Part shown: one piece after another, positions 52,407-61,424 of the stretch
Position numbering within the stretch: the first letter of the stretch is position 1
How the letters are laid out: every line of letters begins with the position of its first letter
Origin: Lachnospiraceae bacterium
Lineage (GTDB): Bacteria; Bacillota; Clostridia; Lachnospirales; Lachnospiraceae
NCBI GenBank assembly: GCA_900770345.1
Contig: CAAGKF010000185.1
Coordinates: forward strand, 38,727 to 102,726
DNA: 64,000 nt
Reading direction: 5' to 3'
Position numbers and translations under genes: made by a program
The notes under the pieces: generated by a model
Database searches by the model: none
Seen by the model: the letters and a program-made list of their open reading frames with translations, nothing else
What the model was told of the DNA's origin: nothing

Positions 52407-54725
52407 TGCTTTCTTCTCCTCTTCTTTCTTTTTTGAATGCCTGATCTTTTTATCTTTGTCTGCATCATGCATATTAAACCAGTTTAACCGCAGAGCATTG
52501 GATACCACGCAGAAGCTGGACAGGCTCATCGCTGCCGCACCGAACATGGGATTTAACTTCCATCCAAATACAGGATACCACAAACCGGCCGCCAATGGAA
52601 TACCCACCGTATTGTAGAAAAAGGCCCAGAACAGATTCTCATGAATATTCTTAAGAGTTGCTCTGCTCAGACGGATCGCCGCCGGCACATCGCTTAAGCG
52701 GCTTTTCATCAGCACTACATCTGCCGCATCAATTGCAATATCCGTCCCCGCTCCGATGGCGATTCCGATATCCGCTCTGGTAAGGGCAGGAGCATCATTG
52801 ATTCCGTCACCTACCATGGCAACTTTACCCTTGCTCTTTAAGGAACGAATCACACTTTCCTTCCCATCAGGCAGAACTCCGGCAATGACCTCGTCCACTC
52901 CGGCCTGAATGCCGATGGCCTTTGCCGTCCGTTCGTTGTCACCGGTAAGCATAACAACCCGGATTCCCATATTCTGCAGCTCTTTTACTGCCTGCGGACT
53001 GTCCTCCTTGATCACATCAGCCACTGCAATGATTCCCACCAGCTGTCCTTCGCGGCTGAAAAACAGAGGCGTCTTTCCTTCCTCTGACAGTATTTCCGAC
53101 TGCCGCCTGATCTCCTCCGGCACCTGTGCCTGTCTGCTGATAAAATTATAATTTCCTCCGCAGAGCAGAGCGCCGTCCAGAAGGGCAGAAAGACCGTTTC
53201 CGGGCAGGGCTTTAAAATCGGAAACCTCGCAGGAAGCTGTTCCCCGCTGTTCTCCCAGCTGCAGTACAGCCCGGGCCAGAGGATGTTCGCTTTTCTTCTC
53301 CAGGGAGCAGGCCAGACGGAGAAGCTCCTCCTCCTTCATTCCGCCTGCCGGCAGGATATCCGTTACTTTAGGTTCCCCATTGGTAATCGTGCCCGTTTTA
53401 TCAAGAGCAACAATTTCCATTTTTCCCGTTTCTTCCAGAGAAACGGCTGTCTTGAACATGATTCCGTTCTTCGCCCCCATTCCGTTTCCTACCATAATGG
53501 CTACCGGCGTCGCCAGTCCCAGCGCACAGGGACAGCTGATCACCAGAACAGAAATCCCCCGGGCCAGCGCAAAACCCACGCTCTGCCCCGCCAGGAGCCA
53601 GACAAGGATCGTAACAGCCGCTATGGAAATGACAACAGGTACAAAAACACCGGATACTCTGTCTGCCACCTTTGCAATAGGCGCTTTGGTGGCAGCCGCA
53701 TCGCTGACCATCTGAATAATCTGTGACAGTGTGGTATCCTCTCCCACTCTGACAGCACGGCAGCGGATAAAACCGGACTGATTCAATGTAGCAGCAGATA
53801 CCTTGTCGCCCTCCGACTTGTCTACAGGAATACTTTCTCCTGTCAGGGCCGATTCGTTTACCGCACTGCTGCCTTCCAGAACAATACCATCCACAGGTAT
53901 GTTCTCACCGGGTCGCACCACAAAAATATCACCCTTCTGCACCTGATCAATGGAAACTTCTGTCTCAGCCCCGTTTTTCAGGATCACAGCCGTTTTCGGT
54001 GCCAGCTTCATCAGACTCTTTAACGCATCCGTTGTCCTTCCCTTGGAGCGGGCCTCCAGCATCTTTCCAACGGTGATCAGTGTCAGGATCATAGCCGCTG
54101 ATTCAAAATAGAACTCATGCATATATGCCATAACTCCCGCCATATCGCCCTTCACCTGGGCATCCGTCATGGCGAACAGGGCGTAGGTGCTGTAGATGAA
54201 AGAAGCGGCAGATCCAAGGGCAACCAGCGTATCCATATTGGGAGCTTTGTGCCACAGGCTTTTAAAACCGCTGATAAAAAACTTCTGATTGATCACCATA
54301 ATGATCACTGTCAAAAGCAGCTGCAAAAGTCCCATGGCAACATGATTATCCGTAAAGAACTTCGGCAGAGGCCAGTTCCACATCATATGTCCCATGGAAA
54401 AATACATAAGAACTGCAAGGAAACCGACAGAAGAAAAAAGCCGGCGCTTCAAAAGAGGCGTATCTCTGTCTTTCAGCATATCTTCCGCCGGACCAGCCGA
54501 AGAAACTTCCCCTGCCCTTTGTCCTCCTCCTTTTCTGGAAGCTCCGTAGCCCGCGTTCACTACCGCCGCGATAATATCATCCGCGGAGGCTGTTCCCTCC
54601 ACTCCCATTGAATTGGTCAAAAGGCTGACCGAACAGGACGTAACTCCCGGTACCTTTGAAACCGCCTTCTCCACACGGGCACTGCAGGCGGCACAGCTCA
54701 TGCCCGTAACCGTATATTGCTCCAT
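52197..54725 (-). CDS. copA: Copper-translocating P1B-type ATPase with N- and C-terminal HMA domains
   Basis: 842 residues. The N-terminal HMA has [15 protein letters not shown]. About eight membrane helices include the CPC motif ([12 protein letters not shown]); the phosphorylation motif is [11 protein letters not shown] and the hinge motif [11 protein letters not shown]. After the last helices comes a Lys/Glu linker ([10 protein letters not shown]) and a second HMA ([14 protein letters not shown], about 782-795). It exports Cu(I). The C-terminal HMA is unusual in position and looks like a fused CopZ chaperone. Its gene is about 64 bp from csoR. Confidence 0.95.
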   Translation of the reverse strand: MEQYTVTGMSCAACSARVEKAVSKVPGVTSCSVSLLTNSMGVEGTASADDIIAAVVNAGYGASRKGGGQRAGEVSSAGPAEDMLKDRDTPLLKRRLFSSVGFLAVLMYFSMGHMMWNWPLPKFFTDNHVAMGLLQLLLTVIIMVINQKFFISGFKSLWHKAPNMDTLVALGSAASFIYSTYALFAMTDAQVKGDMAGVMAYMHEFYFESAAMILTLITVGKMLEARSKGRTTDALKSLMKLAPKTAVILKNGAETEVSIDQVQKGDIFVVRPGENIPVDGIVLEGSSAVNESALTGESIPVDKSEGDKVSAATLNQSGFIRCRAVRVGEDTTLSQIIQMVSDAAATKAPIAKVADRVSGVFVPVVISIAAVTILVWLLAGQSVGFALARGISVLVISCPCALGLATPVAIMVGNGMGAKNGIMFKTAVSLEETGKMEIVALDKTGTITNGEPKVTDILPAGGMKEEELLRLACSLEKKSEHPLARAVLQLGEQRGTASCEVSDFKALPGNGLSALLDGALLCGGNYNFISRQAQVPEEIRRQSEILSEEGKTPLFFSREGQLVGIIAVADVIKEDSPQAVKELQNMGIRVVMLTGDNERTAKAIGIQAGVDEVIAGVLPDGKESVIRSLKSKGKVAMVGDGINDAPALTRADIGIAIGAGTDIAIDAADVVLMKSRLSDVPAAIRLSRATLKNIHENLFWAFFYNTVGIPLAAGLWYPVFGWKLNPMFGAAAMSLSSFCVVSNALRLNWFNMHDADKDKKIRHSKKKEEEKKAMTKTMKIEGMMCGHCEARVKKCLEALPEVAEAAVSHEAGTAVVTLSAEVSDEVLKKTVEDQDYKVLSIQ

Positions 54726-54788
54726 TTCTGCCTCCCTCTATCGTCTCTGCTGTCTCCGCTGTTTTTTTGCCGATTCTTACCCGGCGTT

Positions 54789-55091
54789 CTATTTCATCAG
54801 CTTTTGCAGAGTCAGTACAAGTTCATCAATTGTTTCTTCTTTTCCTTCCCGGATATCCTTTGCCACACAGGTCCTGATGTGATTGGCAAGAAGAACTTTG
54901 TTAAAGCTGTTGAGAGCTGCATTCACCGCAGCCACCTGAATCAGGATATCCGTACAATAGGCATCTTTTTCAACCATTCCCCTGATGCCGCGTATCTGAC
55001 CTTCAATGCGGTTCAGACGGTGGATCAGATCCTTATATTCTTTTTCACTGCGTTCCTTTGTTTTATGGCAGCAGCACTTTTCCTCTTCCAT
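54789..55091 (-). CDS. csoR: CsoR family copper-sensing repressor
   Basis: 100 residues, all helical. The Cu(I) ligands are visible as Cys in DAYCTDILIQ, then His and Cys in LLANHIRTCVA (the C-x-H-x-x-x-C pattern). The N-terminus has extra CCCH residues (EEEKCCCHK). It represses the copA operon and is released by Cu(I). The frame opens at 55115 but the ATG at 55091 follows AAGGAGG. A matching operator lies in its promoter. Confidence 0.93.
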   Translation of the reverse strand: MEEEKCCCHKTKERSEKEYKDLIHRLNRIEGQIRGIRGMVEKDAYCTDILIQVAAVNAALNSFNKVLLANHIRTCVAKDIREGKEETIDELVLTLQKLMK

Positions 55092-55168
55092 TAGGAAAAC
55101 CTCCTTGTACAGCATTATTTCCTTCGGAATATGATTCCATGTATCGTACTGATTTGTCTGATGGGAGT

Positions 55169-55197
55169 ATTATATACCCTATAGGGGTATATTGCAA
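55169..55197 (-). promoter_or_regulatory. csoR-copA promoter with CsoR operator in the spacer
   Basis: Minus-strand TTGCAA (55192-55197) and TATAAT (55169-55174) are 17 bp apart. The spacer carries TATACCCCTATAGGGTA, a dyad of the TACCC...GGGTA type typical of CsoR sites, so bound CsoR would block polymerase directly. Confidence 0.8.
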
Positions 55198-55276
55198 CTG
55201 GTTTTTTCCGGATTTCTATCCTCAACATGTTTATAGGATATTTATTCAAATCAAAATCTCAGGGCATACTGATAAA

Positions 55277-55312
55277 CAAAAAACGCCTCCAGGTTCCATA
55301 CCTGAAAGCGTT
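55277..55312 (-). terminator. Terminator of the dipeptidase gene
   Basis: On the minus strand AACGCTTTCAGGT and ACCTGGAGGCGTT form a 13-bp stem (with wobble pairs) around ATGGA, followed by TTTTTTG, 16 bp past the stop. Confidence 0.9.
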
Positions 55313-55327
55313 CTTCTGTGATAAGTA

Positions 55328-56770
55328 TTACAGCATCTGATCAACCGCCAAAAGCGCCTGCACATAAATATATAATGCGTCTTCCAGTCCCTGCAGCCTG
55401 ACACATTCATCCGGCTGATGGCCTCCTCCGTGCCCGTCAGGCCCGGGCTTTTTCTGGCCCCGTATACCCGGGCCGAAAGCTACCGCATTGGGAAGCCTCC
55501 TGGCATAGGTTCCGCCTCCCATTGTATAAGGAGCAAAGGAGGGTCCCAGTCTGTCTCTGCATGCTTTGTCAAGGGCCTGTACTAAAGGACTGTCAGGAGA
55601 AACGTAGGACGGCGGATCATTTCTTACAGAGCTCAGCTTCCATCCATAAGCTTTTGCCGCTGCGGAAAGCATCCGCTCCATCCTTTCCGCATCCGCTTCT
55701 GCCGGATAACGGATATTGATATTCTGTCTGAGCATTCCCTTTTCCGTGCGTGTCATTCCGGCAATTACCGTAAGCCTGCCCAGCTGTTCATCTTCATAGC
55801 TGATATCAAGCGCTTTTCCGTAATAATCCTTAAAACACCGGCTGACAAAAGAAAGGATTTTGCATGTCTTCCCGCTTACCAGGCCGCAATTACACAAAAA
55901 AGCCGCGAGCATGACCGCCGCATTTTCAGATCCTTCCGGAAATGCCGCATGAGCAGACTTTCCCTCTGCCTCCACACGAAGAAGAGAACCATCCTGCTTT
56001 ATGGTTATTCCGGGCCAGAGAACAGGATCCGCCTCCGGGATCTTGCCCGTCATATTTTTCAGCAGCGCAACAGCATTTCCTGCCACCGCATTGGACGCCG
56101 TTCCGGCTGAAAATTCGATAATTTCCTCCGGCAGAGGCGTTGTAAAATCAGCCTCCATAATGCCCTTCTCCGAATAACATACCGAAAAGGATGCATCCGG
56201 CGTAAAGGAGAAATCAGGCGCAGGAAAATGATCCAGATAATATGCAATATCATGCATGCCATTTTCCTCACTGCAGCCCAGAAAAAGTCTTACCGTATGA
56301 CGCAGTCTGACACCATTTTCCTGCAGACAGCGCATCGCATAAAGCGCTGTCACAGCCGGTCCTTTATTGTCACTGCTCCCTCTCCCGTAAAGCCAGCCAT
56401 CACTTACATAAGGGATGTAGGGAGGATTAATCCAGCCTACGCCCTCAGGCACCACATCCAGGTGAGAAAACATGCCGATCTCACCCTTTTCGCTGCCGGG
56501 CATAAGAATACTTCCGCAGTAATACTCATGATTCTCTGTCTTAAATCCCATCCTCTCTCCTATGGAAAGAGCTGCATCCAGAACCCTGGCGCAGCCTTCA
56601 CCGAAAGGATACCGGCAGCTGACAGAAGATTGGCCGGCAGACGGCACGCCGTTATCCGAAATACGATTATCCGGAATGCTTACACTCGGGATACTGACCA
56701 ATTTCATAATATCCTGTAAAAATTCCGCCCGATTTTCATCCAGAAATCGGGCAATTATACGTTCATCCAT
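55328..56770 (-). CDS. M20 family dipeptidase (PepV/Sapep type)
   Basis: 480 residues. Metal-site segments are FSHLDVVPEGVGW (His/Asp), RGSSDNKGPAV (bridging Asp) and FLGCSEENGMHD (catalytic and ligand Glu), followed by a lid domain and a C-terminal TMGGGTYARRLPNAVAFGPG with the last ligand His in HGGGHQPDE. It hydrolyses dipeptides in the cytosol. The start ATG at 56770 has GAGGT upstream; the frame opens two codons earlier at a TTG. It lies 11 bp after the collapsed peptide-transporter gene, so it was probably the last gene of a peptide-uptake operon. Confidence 0.88.
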   Translation of the reverse strand: MDERIIARFLDENRAEFLQDIMKLVSIPSVSIPDNRISDNGVPSAGQSSVSCRYPFGEGCARVLDAALSIGERMGFKTENHEYYCGSILMPGSEKGEIGMFSHLDVVPEGVGWINPPYIPYVSDGWLYGRGSSDNKGPAVTALYAMRCLQENGVRLRHTVRLFLGCSEENGMHDIAYYLDHFPAPDFSFTPDASFSVCYSEKGIMEADFTTPLPEEIIEFSAGTASNAVAGNAVALLKNMTGKIPEADPVLWPGITIKQDGSLLRVEAEGKSAHAAFPEGSENAAVMLAAFLCNCGLVSGKTCKILSFVSRCFKDYYGKALDISYEDEQLGRLTVIAGMTRTEKGMLRQNINIRYPAEADAERMERMLSAAAKAYGWKLSSVRNDPPSYVSPDSPLVQALDKACRDRLGPSFAPYTMGGGTYARRLPNAVAFGPGIRGQKKPGPDGHGGGHQPDECVRLQGLEDALYIYVQALLAVDQML

Positions 56771-56781
56771 TTTCAAATACC

Positions 56782-57201
56782 TCAGTCCTTACACAAATGA
56801 CAGGCTGCCATATGGCCGCCTCCGATATCACGCAGTTCCGGTTCACATTCACTGCATTCAGGAATTGTGACTGCCATCGCTGTTCCCGTAAGGATCAGCG
56901 TCGGTCCTATACGTTCCGCTATCATACCTGCTACCGGAAGACCTGTACGATATGAAATTCCCAGGTTTCCTTTCAGAAGGCTGACCAGCCAGTGAAAATA
57001 TTGAATGTAGACCGGCTGATCCAGGCCCAGTGATTTTTCCATCGCAGCCATCTGTTCTCTGGTAGCCATGGGATCGTTAAACAGGATCTCAAGCGGAGAA
57101 CTCGGCGTCAGTGATGATAAAAAATAAACCAAAATCGTGATGCCCAAAAAAGTTGGTATGGCGATCAATAATCGTTTAATGATGTAACGGAATCGACTCA
57201 T
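56782..57201 (-). pseudogene. Collapsed oligopeptide ABC operon: OppB N-terminus fused to OppF C-terminus
   Basis: 139 codons. Residues 1 to about 112 are the start of a DppB/OppB permease: RYIIKRLLIAIPTFLGITIL, SLGLDQPVYIQYFHWLVSLL and LGISYRTGLPV. The remainder, ECSECEPELRDIGGGHMAAC plus HLCKD, is the C-terminal tail of an OppD/OppF ATPase. The join is near 56855-56870. A deletion appears to have removed the rest of oppB and the genes up to the end of oppF, in frame. Promoter and ribosome site remain, so it may still lead transcription into the dipeptidase gene. Confidence 0.8.
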
Positions 57202-57253
57202 ATTCTACCCTCGCCTTTACTGTAGTGAAATCATCTGTCTGATATTATTAGTA

Positions 57254-57282
57254 AGCATATCATATTTCCATTTCAAAAGCAA
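57254..57282 (-). promoter_or_regulatory. Putative promoter of the oppB remnant and dipeptidase
   Basis: Minus-strand TTGCTT (57277-57282) and TATGCT (57254-57259) are 17 bp apart, about 55 bp before the remnant ATG. Confidence 0.5.
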
Positions 57283-57354
57283 CTTATTTTTGTGTGTTTC
57301 CACTATATTTTGTTTTTTTTATAAGTCATATTTAGATATTTTATCAAATCAATT

Positions 57355-57367
57355 GGAATATTATTCC
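57355..57367. promoter_or_regulatory. Putative GntR operator
   Basis: GGAATA-T-TATTCC is a perfect dyad in the divergent region, 10 bp upstream of the gntR -35 box and within the larger dyad TTGGAA...TTCCAA. Confidence 0.45.
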
Positions 57368-57377
57368 TTCCAATCCC

Positions 57378-57406
57378 TTGACAGAAATCAAAAATATTGT
57401 TACTAT
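57378..57406 (+). promoter_or_regulatory. Putative gntR promoter
   Basis: TTGACA (57378-57383) and TACTAT (57401-57406) are 17 bp apart, about 80 bp before the GTG start. Confidence 0.6.
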
Positions 57407-57484
57407 CAAACAAGTTAAATGCAAGTAAATACGACTGCGAGACAGCTCTTTTCTCGTTGTCCAATCGTAAAGGAGAATCATCCA

Positions 57485-58150
57485 GTGACTATTAATAACA
57501 ATAAACCCACTCTGAAAGATATGGTCTACCGTCAGGTTATTGAAATGATCTGCAACGGTCAGCTGCAAAGCAATGAGATCATTACGGAAAAGCAGCTCAC
57601 TTCCCATTTCGGAATCAGCAAATCACCGGTGCGGGAGGCTCTGATCCAGCTTTGCCATGATCACGTACTGAACAGCATTCCCCGCTGTGGGTATCAGGTC
57701 ATCCGGATCAACAGCAAAGATGTCCATGACCTGACCGAGATCCGCCTCCTTCTGGAAGTCGGAAGCCTTCCAAAAATCATTGAAAAAGCTGCTCCGCGTC
57801 ACATCGAACATCTCAAAGAGCTGAACAGGGAGCGTGAAAAGCCTACCAGTGAGAAAGATGTATGGAGCAGCTGGCACCGCAATATCGAATTTCACTTATA
57901 TCTTCTCGGAATTGCAAATAATGAATATGTGCTCGACACAGTGAGCCGTGTACTTTCATCCTGCACAAGAGCATATGCCCAGCTGTATTCACTGCAAAGA
58001 GAAGCTGTTGTTCTTCCGAATGATAAAACCCACGCCCATCCTCTGATCACAGAAGCCATTGAGAATCACGATCTTGCAGCAGCGCAGTCGCTTCTTCAGA
58101 ATGATATTCTCCGTATGGAATCCCAGCTTCTCTCGATGAAGCTTCTTTAA
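57485..58150 (+). CDS. GntR family (FadR-type) transcriptional regulator
   Basis: 221 residues. The winged helix-turn-helix is KDMVYRQVIEMICNGQLQSN followed by LTSHFGISKSPVREALIQL. The C-terminal FCD domain (about 80-220) has LTEIRLLLEVGSLPKIIEKA and the metal-region HRNIEFHLYLLGIANNEY and HPLITEAIENHDLAAAQ. The frame opens at an ATG at 57419, but a GTG at 57485 has AAAGGAG nine bases upstream and gives the usual N-terminus. It is divergent from the peptide-transport remnant and probably regulated that operon or the neighbouring URO-D/M24 genes. Confidence 0.85.
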   Translation: MTINNNKPTLKDMVYRQVIEMICNGQLQSNEIITEKQLTSHFGISKSPVREALIQLCHDHVLNSIPRCGYQVIRINSKDVHDLTEIRLLLEVGSLPKIIEKAAPRHIEHLKELNREREKPTSEKDVWSSWHRNIEFHLYLLGIANNEYVLDTVSRVLSSCTRAYAQLYSLQREAVVLPNDKTHAHPLITEAIENHDLAAAQSLLQNDILRMESQLLSMKLL

Positions 58151-58259
58151 AACCATTTTAATGATACCGCATACTGCGGCTGCAGCAGCCGGCCGGTTGT
58201 AAGGAATGCCGTCCGGCAGCTATGTGCAGTCCGCAAATGCGTCTTCTCACTTTTTCAAA

Positions 58260-59234
58260 CTATTCCCGATATGCATTTTCCACAGCGCGCACGGCACAGC
58301 GTATACGTTCCGGAGATATCTCTGTAGGAAGTGTACAGTCAGAACCGACGATAAACGGCTTTCCTTCCATTTCCTTTAAAATTTTTCTCGTATGAGCCTC
58401 GATCTCCTCTTCCGTTCCGTCTACCAGCACACCGCTGCGATCCTGAAAACCGCCTAAGACAATACTGTTGGAGAACAGCTTTCCGCCTTCCGTAAGGCTG
58501 AGGTTATTGTGATAGATACTCCAGTTTACCACCGCCGGTTCTAAAACAGTAAAACGCTCAAAATCAATATTGGATTTGCAGATATGCAGCACATTAAATT
58601 TTGTTTTTTCCTTGATATGATCATACAGCCTCTGCTCATGGACAGAAACCTGTTCCATGTACTCGTCATGAAAAAACCAGTTCCGTTCTCCGCCTAATGC
58701 CGCATAAAAAATACCATCAGCCCCTGCTTCCAGAGAACAGTCTGCCAGTTCCATCAGCGTATCCGTATAGATTTCGAACACCTTCTGCATTTCCTTCGGT
58801 TTTTCTCTGCAGAATATGGAAAGTCCGTATCCCATACCTGTATAATTTCCTCCAAAACCGGTTCCGTGGAATACAGATGCGATCAGTCCGTGAAGCGTTG
58901 CAAGTATAGGATACCGTCCCTGTGTCTGATCGCTGATACGTTTGATAATGTCCATCTGGTCAATAAAAATTTTATCTTTCCTGGAGTATCCGCGGAACTT
59001 GCTGATATCAGCCGTACTGCAGATCTTGCTTTCTCCGTCATAAAGAAGATTCTCATTCATCACCTTCAGAATATCTGTTCCTGTCTGCCGCATAAATTCC
59101 AGATGAGCCTTTATTGCCGCATCACCATGATGCATGCTTTCCGGGAAGTGAAGCCAGAAACCGGTTGGTGCTCTGTCTACCGTCTTTCCTTCCAGGATAT
59201 TATAAACCCGTTCTCTTTCATTCATAGTTGCCAT
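58260..59234 (-). CDS. Uroporphyrinogen decarboxylase (URO-D) family protein
   Basis: 324 residues of the URO-D/methyltransferase barrel family. Recognisable parts are NERERVYNILEGKTVDRAPTG at the start, LEAGADGIFYAALGG in the middle and FIVGSDCTLPTEISPERIR near the end. It is unlikely to act in haem synthesis: it lies among peptidase and regulator genes and resembles family members of unknown or methyl-transfer function. Starts at 59234 or 59225 are both plausible with the AAAGGAG present. Confidence 0.8.
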   Translation of the reverse strand: MATMNERERVYNILEGKTVDRAPTGFWLHFPESMHHGDAAIKAHLEFMRQTGTDILKVMNENLLYDGESKICSTADISKFRGYSRKDKIFIDQMDIIKRISDQTQGRYPILATLHGLIASVFHGTGFGGNYTGMGYGLSIFCREKPKEMQKVFEIYTDTLMELADCSLEAGADGIFYAALGGERNWFFHDEYMEQVSVHEQRLYDHIKEKTKFNVLHICKSNIDFERFTVLEPAVVNWSIYHNNLSLTEGGKLFSNSIVLGGFQDRSGVLVDGTEEEIEAHTRKILKEMEGKPFIVGSDCTLPTEISPERIRCAVRAVENAYRE

Positions 59235-59321
59235 ACTCCTTTCCTTCCTCCGAGGTCACCATCACTTTCGTCATATTTTTCTTTATATGAATTGATATTG
59301 CGTTCTCCTCTGATATGATTT

Positions 59322-59351
59322 ATAATAATATCAGTAATCAGGTTTTGTCAA
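59322..59351 (-). promoter_or_regulatory. Putative promoter of the URO-D family gene
   Basis: Minus-strand TTGACA (59346-59351) and TATTAT (59322-59327) are 18 bp apart, about 90 bp before the gene. Confidence 0.5.
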
Positions 59352-59418
59352 TCCTTACCAAAAAACTTTAAAATATAAATATTTTTATTAACAAAATAAT
59401 TAATTTGGAGGTAGATCT

Positions 59419-60507
59419 ATGAGTATTTTTGAAAAACGCCGCAAAAAGCTTATTGCCGCCATGCAGGATGTCGGCATCAGTGCTGCTGTCTTTTCACCGT
59501 CCACGGATTACCGCTATCTGACGGGAAGCAGCCGCCAGGCCTCACAGCGTGAAACCGCCCTGTTTATCTCCCCCGGAAGAACAGCGCTTCTGATTCCCGA
59601 CTTTGAGAAGGAAAACGAGGCCGTGCTTGCCAAAGAGCTGGAACTGGTTCCCTATTCCGATCTTGATGATGCGGCAGAACTCCTTTCCGATTTTCTGCCG
59701 CTAAAAGGCTGCATTGCCGCAGGAAGCGAAATGCGCGCCAAATTTCTTATTTCGCTTCAAAATCAAAACAGTTCTCTTTCCTGGTGCTGTGCCGACACCC
59801 TCATGACTCCCCTTCGCCGCAGAAAAGACAGCGATGAGATACAGTTGATCGAAACTGCACAGCATATGGCCGAACGCGCTCTTTCCCGCTTATTAACAGA
59901 ACCCCTTGTCGGAAAAACCGAGCGGGAAATTGCTTCCCGCCTGATGGAACTGCGGCTCCAGGAAGGTTTTGACTCCGTAGGAAGCGGAATCGTTGCATCA
60001 GGTCCCAATACAGCCCTCCCTCATCACATCAACGGAGACCGCCGTCTTTCAAAGAACGATATTCTGATGTTTGATATCGGAGGCCTCTATCATGGCTACC
60101 GGGCAGATTTTACCAGGACCTTCGCAGTTGGCAGAGTACCGGATGGTTTCTCCGAAATCTATCAGATCGTACTGGAAGCTCACTTTGTCGGAAAAAAAGC
60201 AGCCCGCGCCGGAGTCCCCGCTTCCGAAGTTGACCGCGCCGCCAGGCAGGTAATTGAGAAGGCAGGCTATGGCCTTTATTTCACGCATCGTCTTGGACAC
60301 GGTATTGGACTGGATGTACACGAAGCTCCTTTTATTGTCGGAACCAACTCACAGCTGCTGGAAACCGGAAATGTTTTTTCCTGTGAACCGGGCATTTACC
60401 TGCCTGGCCGTTTTGGCGTGCGTATTGAAGATCTTCTGGTACTAGAAGAAAATGGTGCACTCAGCCTGAATACCCTCAGTAAAGAACTGCAGATACTTCC
60501 TGTATAA
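59419..60507 (+). CDS. M24 family Xaa-Pro peptidase
   Basis: 362 residues. An N-terminal creatinase-like domain (about 1-130) precedes the pita-bread domain with metal ligands Asp in LMFDIGGLYHGYRADFTRTF (two Asp), His in THRLGHGIGLDVHE, and Glu in SCEPGIYLPG and VRIEDLL. It removes N-terminal residues before proline, or acts on related amides. TTTGGAGG precedes the ATG. The gene is divergent from the URO-D gene and convergent with rpmF. Confidence 0.9.
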   Translation: MSIFEKRRKKLIAAMQDVGISAAVFSPSTDYRYLTGSSRQASQRETALFISPGRTALLIPDFEKENEAVLAKELELVPYSDLDDAAELLSDFLPLKGCIAAGSEMRAKFLISLQNQNSSLSWCCADTLMTPLRRRKDSDEIQLIETAQHMAERALSRLLTEPLVGKTEREIASRLMELRLQEGFDSVGSGIVASGPNTALPHHINGDRRLSKNDILMFDIGGLYHGYRADFTRTFAVGRVPDGFSEIYQIVLEAHFVGKKAARAGVPASEVDRAARQVIEKAGYGLYFTHRLGHGIGLDVHEAPFIVGTNSQLLETGNVFSCEPGIYLPGRFGVRIEDLLVLEENGALSLNTLSKELQILPV

Positions 60508-60524
60508 AGCAATCAATACAACGC

Positions 60525-60573
60525 AAAAAAGCATCGCTTATATAACTGAAACCAGTTATTTCGCGATGCTTTT
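60525..60573. terminator. Bidirectional terminator between the M24 peptidase gene and rpmF
   Basis: AAAAGCATCGC and GCGATGCTTTT flank an inner dyad TAACTG...CAGTTA. A-rich and T-rich flanks serve both convergent genes. Confidence 0.85.
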
Positions 60574-60617
60574 CTCATGCTTCAATTTAAATTTTCTGCA
60601 TACTCAGCTCAACTGAA

Positions 60618-60800
60618 TTAGTCCTCAACTGCAACGATCTCACGCTTGTTGTAGCTTCCGCAAGCCTTGCAGACTCTGTGAGGCATCATAAGGGCGCCAC
60701 ACTTGCTGCACTTAACCAGATTTGGAGCGCTCATCTTCCAGTTTGCTCTGCGGCTGTCTCTTCTAGCTTTAGAAGATTTATTCTTTGGACAGATAGACAT
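60618..60800 (-). CDS. rpmF: 50S ribosomal protein L32
   Basis: 60 residues with the N-terminus MSICPKNKSSKARRDSRRAN and two zinc-binding CxxC pairs (KCSKCGALM and CKACGSYN). AAGGAGGTG precedes the ATG, three bases after the yceD stop. Confidence 0.97.
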   Translation of the reverse strand: MSICPKNKSSKARRDSRRANWKMSAPNLVKCSKCGALMMPHRVCKACGSYNKREIVAVED

Positions 60801-60803
60801 GGT

Positions 60804-61331
60804 TCACACCTCCTTCAACTGTTTAAAAATATCCTGGATAACTGACATTCTTGGGTCCAGTGGCCTGCTTACGCAGTCACAAGTCCCACGGTTGAGATTT
60901 GTGCCACATCTATTGCAAATTCCCTTACAGTCTTCACTGCAGAGAACTCTCATAGGCAGGTTCAGGGTTAACTCATTACCAACCAGCTGGTCTACATCCA
61001 GATTATAACCATTCAAATAGAACTGCTCATCCAGATCTGCAACACGCTCCTCCTCCGTCCTGTTCATATCCAGTTTCTGATCAATCTCCAGGCAAAAGGG
61101 AACCTTCACCGGCTCAAGGCATCTGGCACAGGGGATCATCAGACTGAGTTCAGCCTTTCCCGTCATAGACAGAATCTTGTTTCCCTGATTTGTAATGATC
61201 AGTTCTGCCGGCTTCTTCTCCACAATCTCATAGCTGCCGTCGGCAGCCTGATACTGTGATATCTCCAAAGGAACGGTGTAGATTTTGGATTTCCCTTCTA
61301 CAGGGAACAGTTCCGATAAATTGATAAGCAT
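60804..61331 (-). CDS. yceD: YceD/DUF177 family protein
   Basis: 175 residues. It contains the family cysteine pairs PCARCLEPV (about 85-92) and a C-terminal cluster CSEDCKGICNRCGTNLNRG. DUF177 proteins are linked to large-subunit rRNA accumulation and are nearly always upstream of rpmF, as here. The frame opens at 61352, but the ATG at 61331 has GAGGAG six bases upstream. Its promoter has a striking dyad around the -10 box. Confidence 0.9.
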   Translation of the reverse strand: MLINLSELFPVEGKSKIYTVPLEISQYQAADGSYEIVEKKPAELIITNQGNKILSMTGKAELSLMIPCARCLEPVKVPFCLEIDQKLDMNRTEEERVADLDEQFYLNGYNLDVDQLVGNELTLNLPMRVLCSEDCKGICNRCGTNLNRGTCDCVSRPLDPRMSVIQDIFKQLKEV

Positions 61332-61346
61332 ATCATACTCCTCGAT

Positions 61347-61388
61347 ATGCACCTATGCTATTATACATAGGTGCATACAATTTGTCAA
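61347..61388 (-). promoter_or_regulatory. yceD-rpmF promoter with an 11-bp dyad around the -10 box
   Basis: Minus-strand TTGACA (61383-61388) and TATAAT (61360-61365) are 17 bp apart, a consensus promoter. ATGCACCTATG (61347-61357) and CATAGGTGCAT (61366-61376) are perfect 11-bp inverted repeats separated by 8 bp that hold the -10 box. A repressor bound there would cover the promoter core. Confidence 0.8.
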
Positions 61389-61424
61389 TAAAATTTTTCC
61401 AGATTATACGCAAGTTTTTGCTGA

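Noticed and set aside
61347..61376. FapR or FabT binding site in the yceD promoter dyad
   Set aside because: The arm sequence ATGCACCTATG does not resemble the known FapR or FabT consensus, so the dyad is left unassigned.
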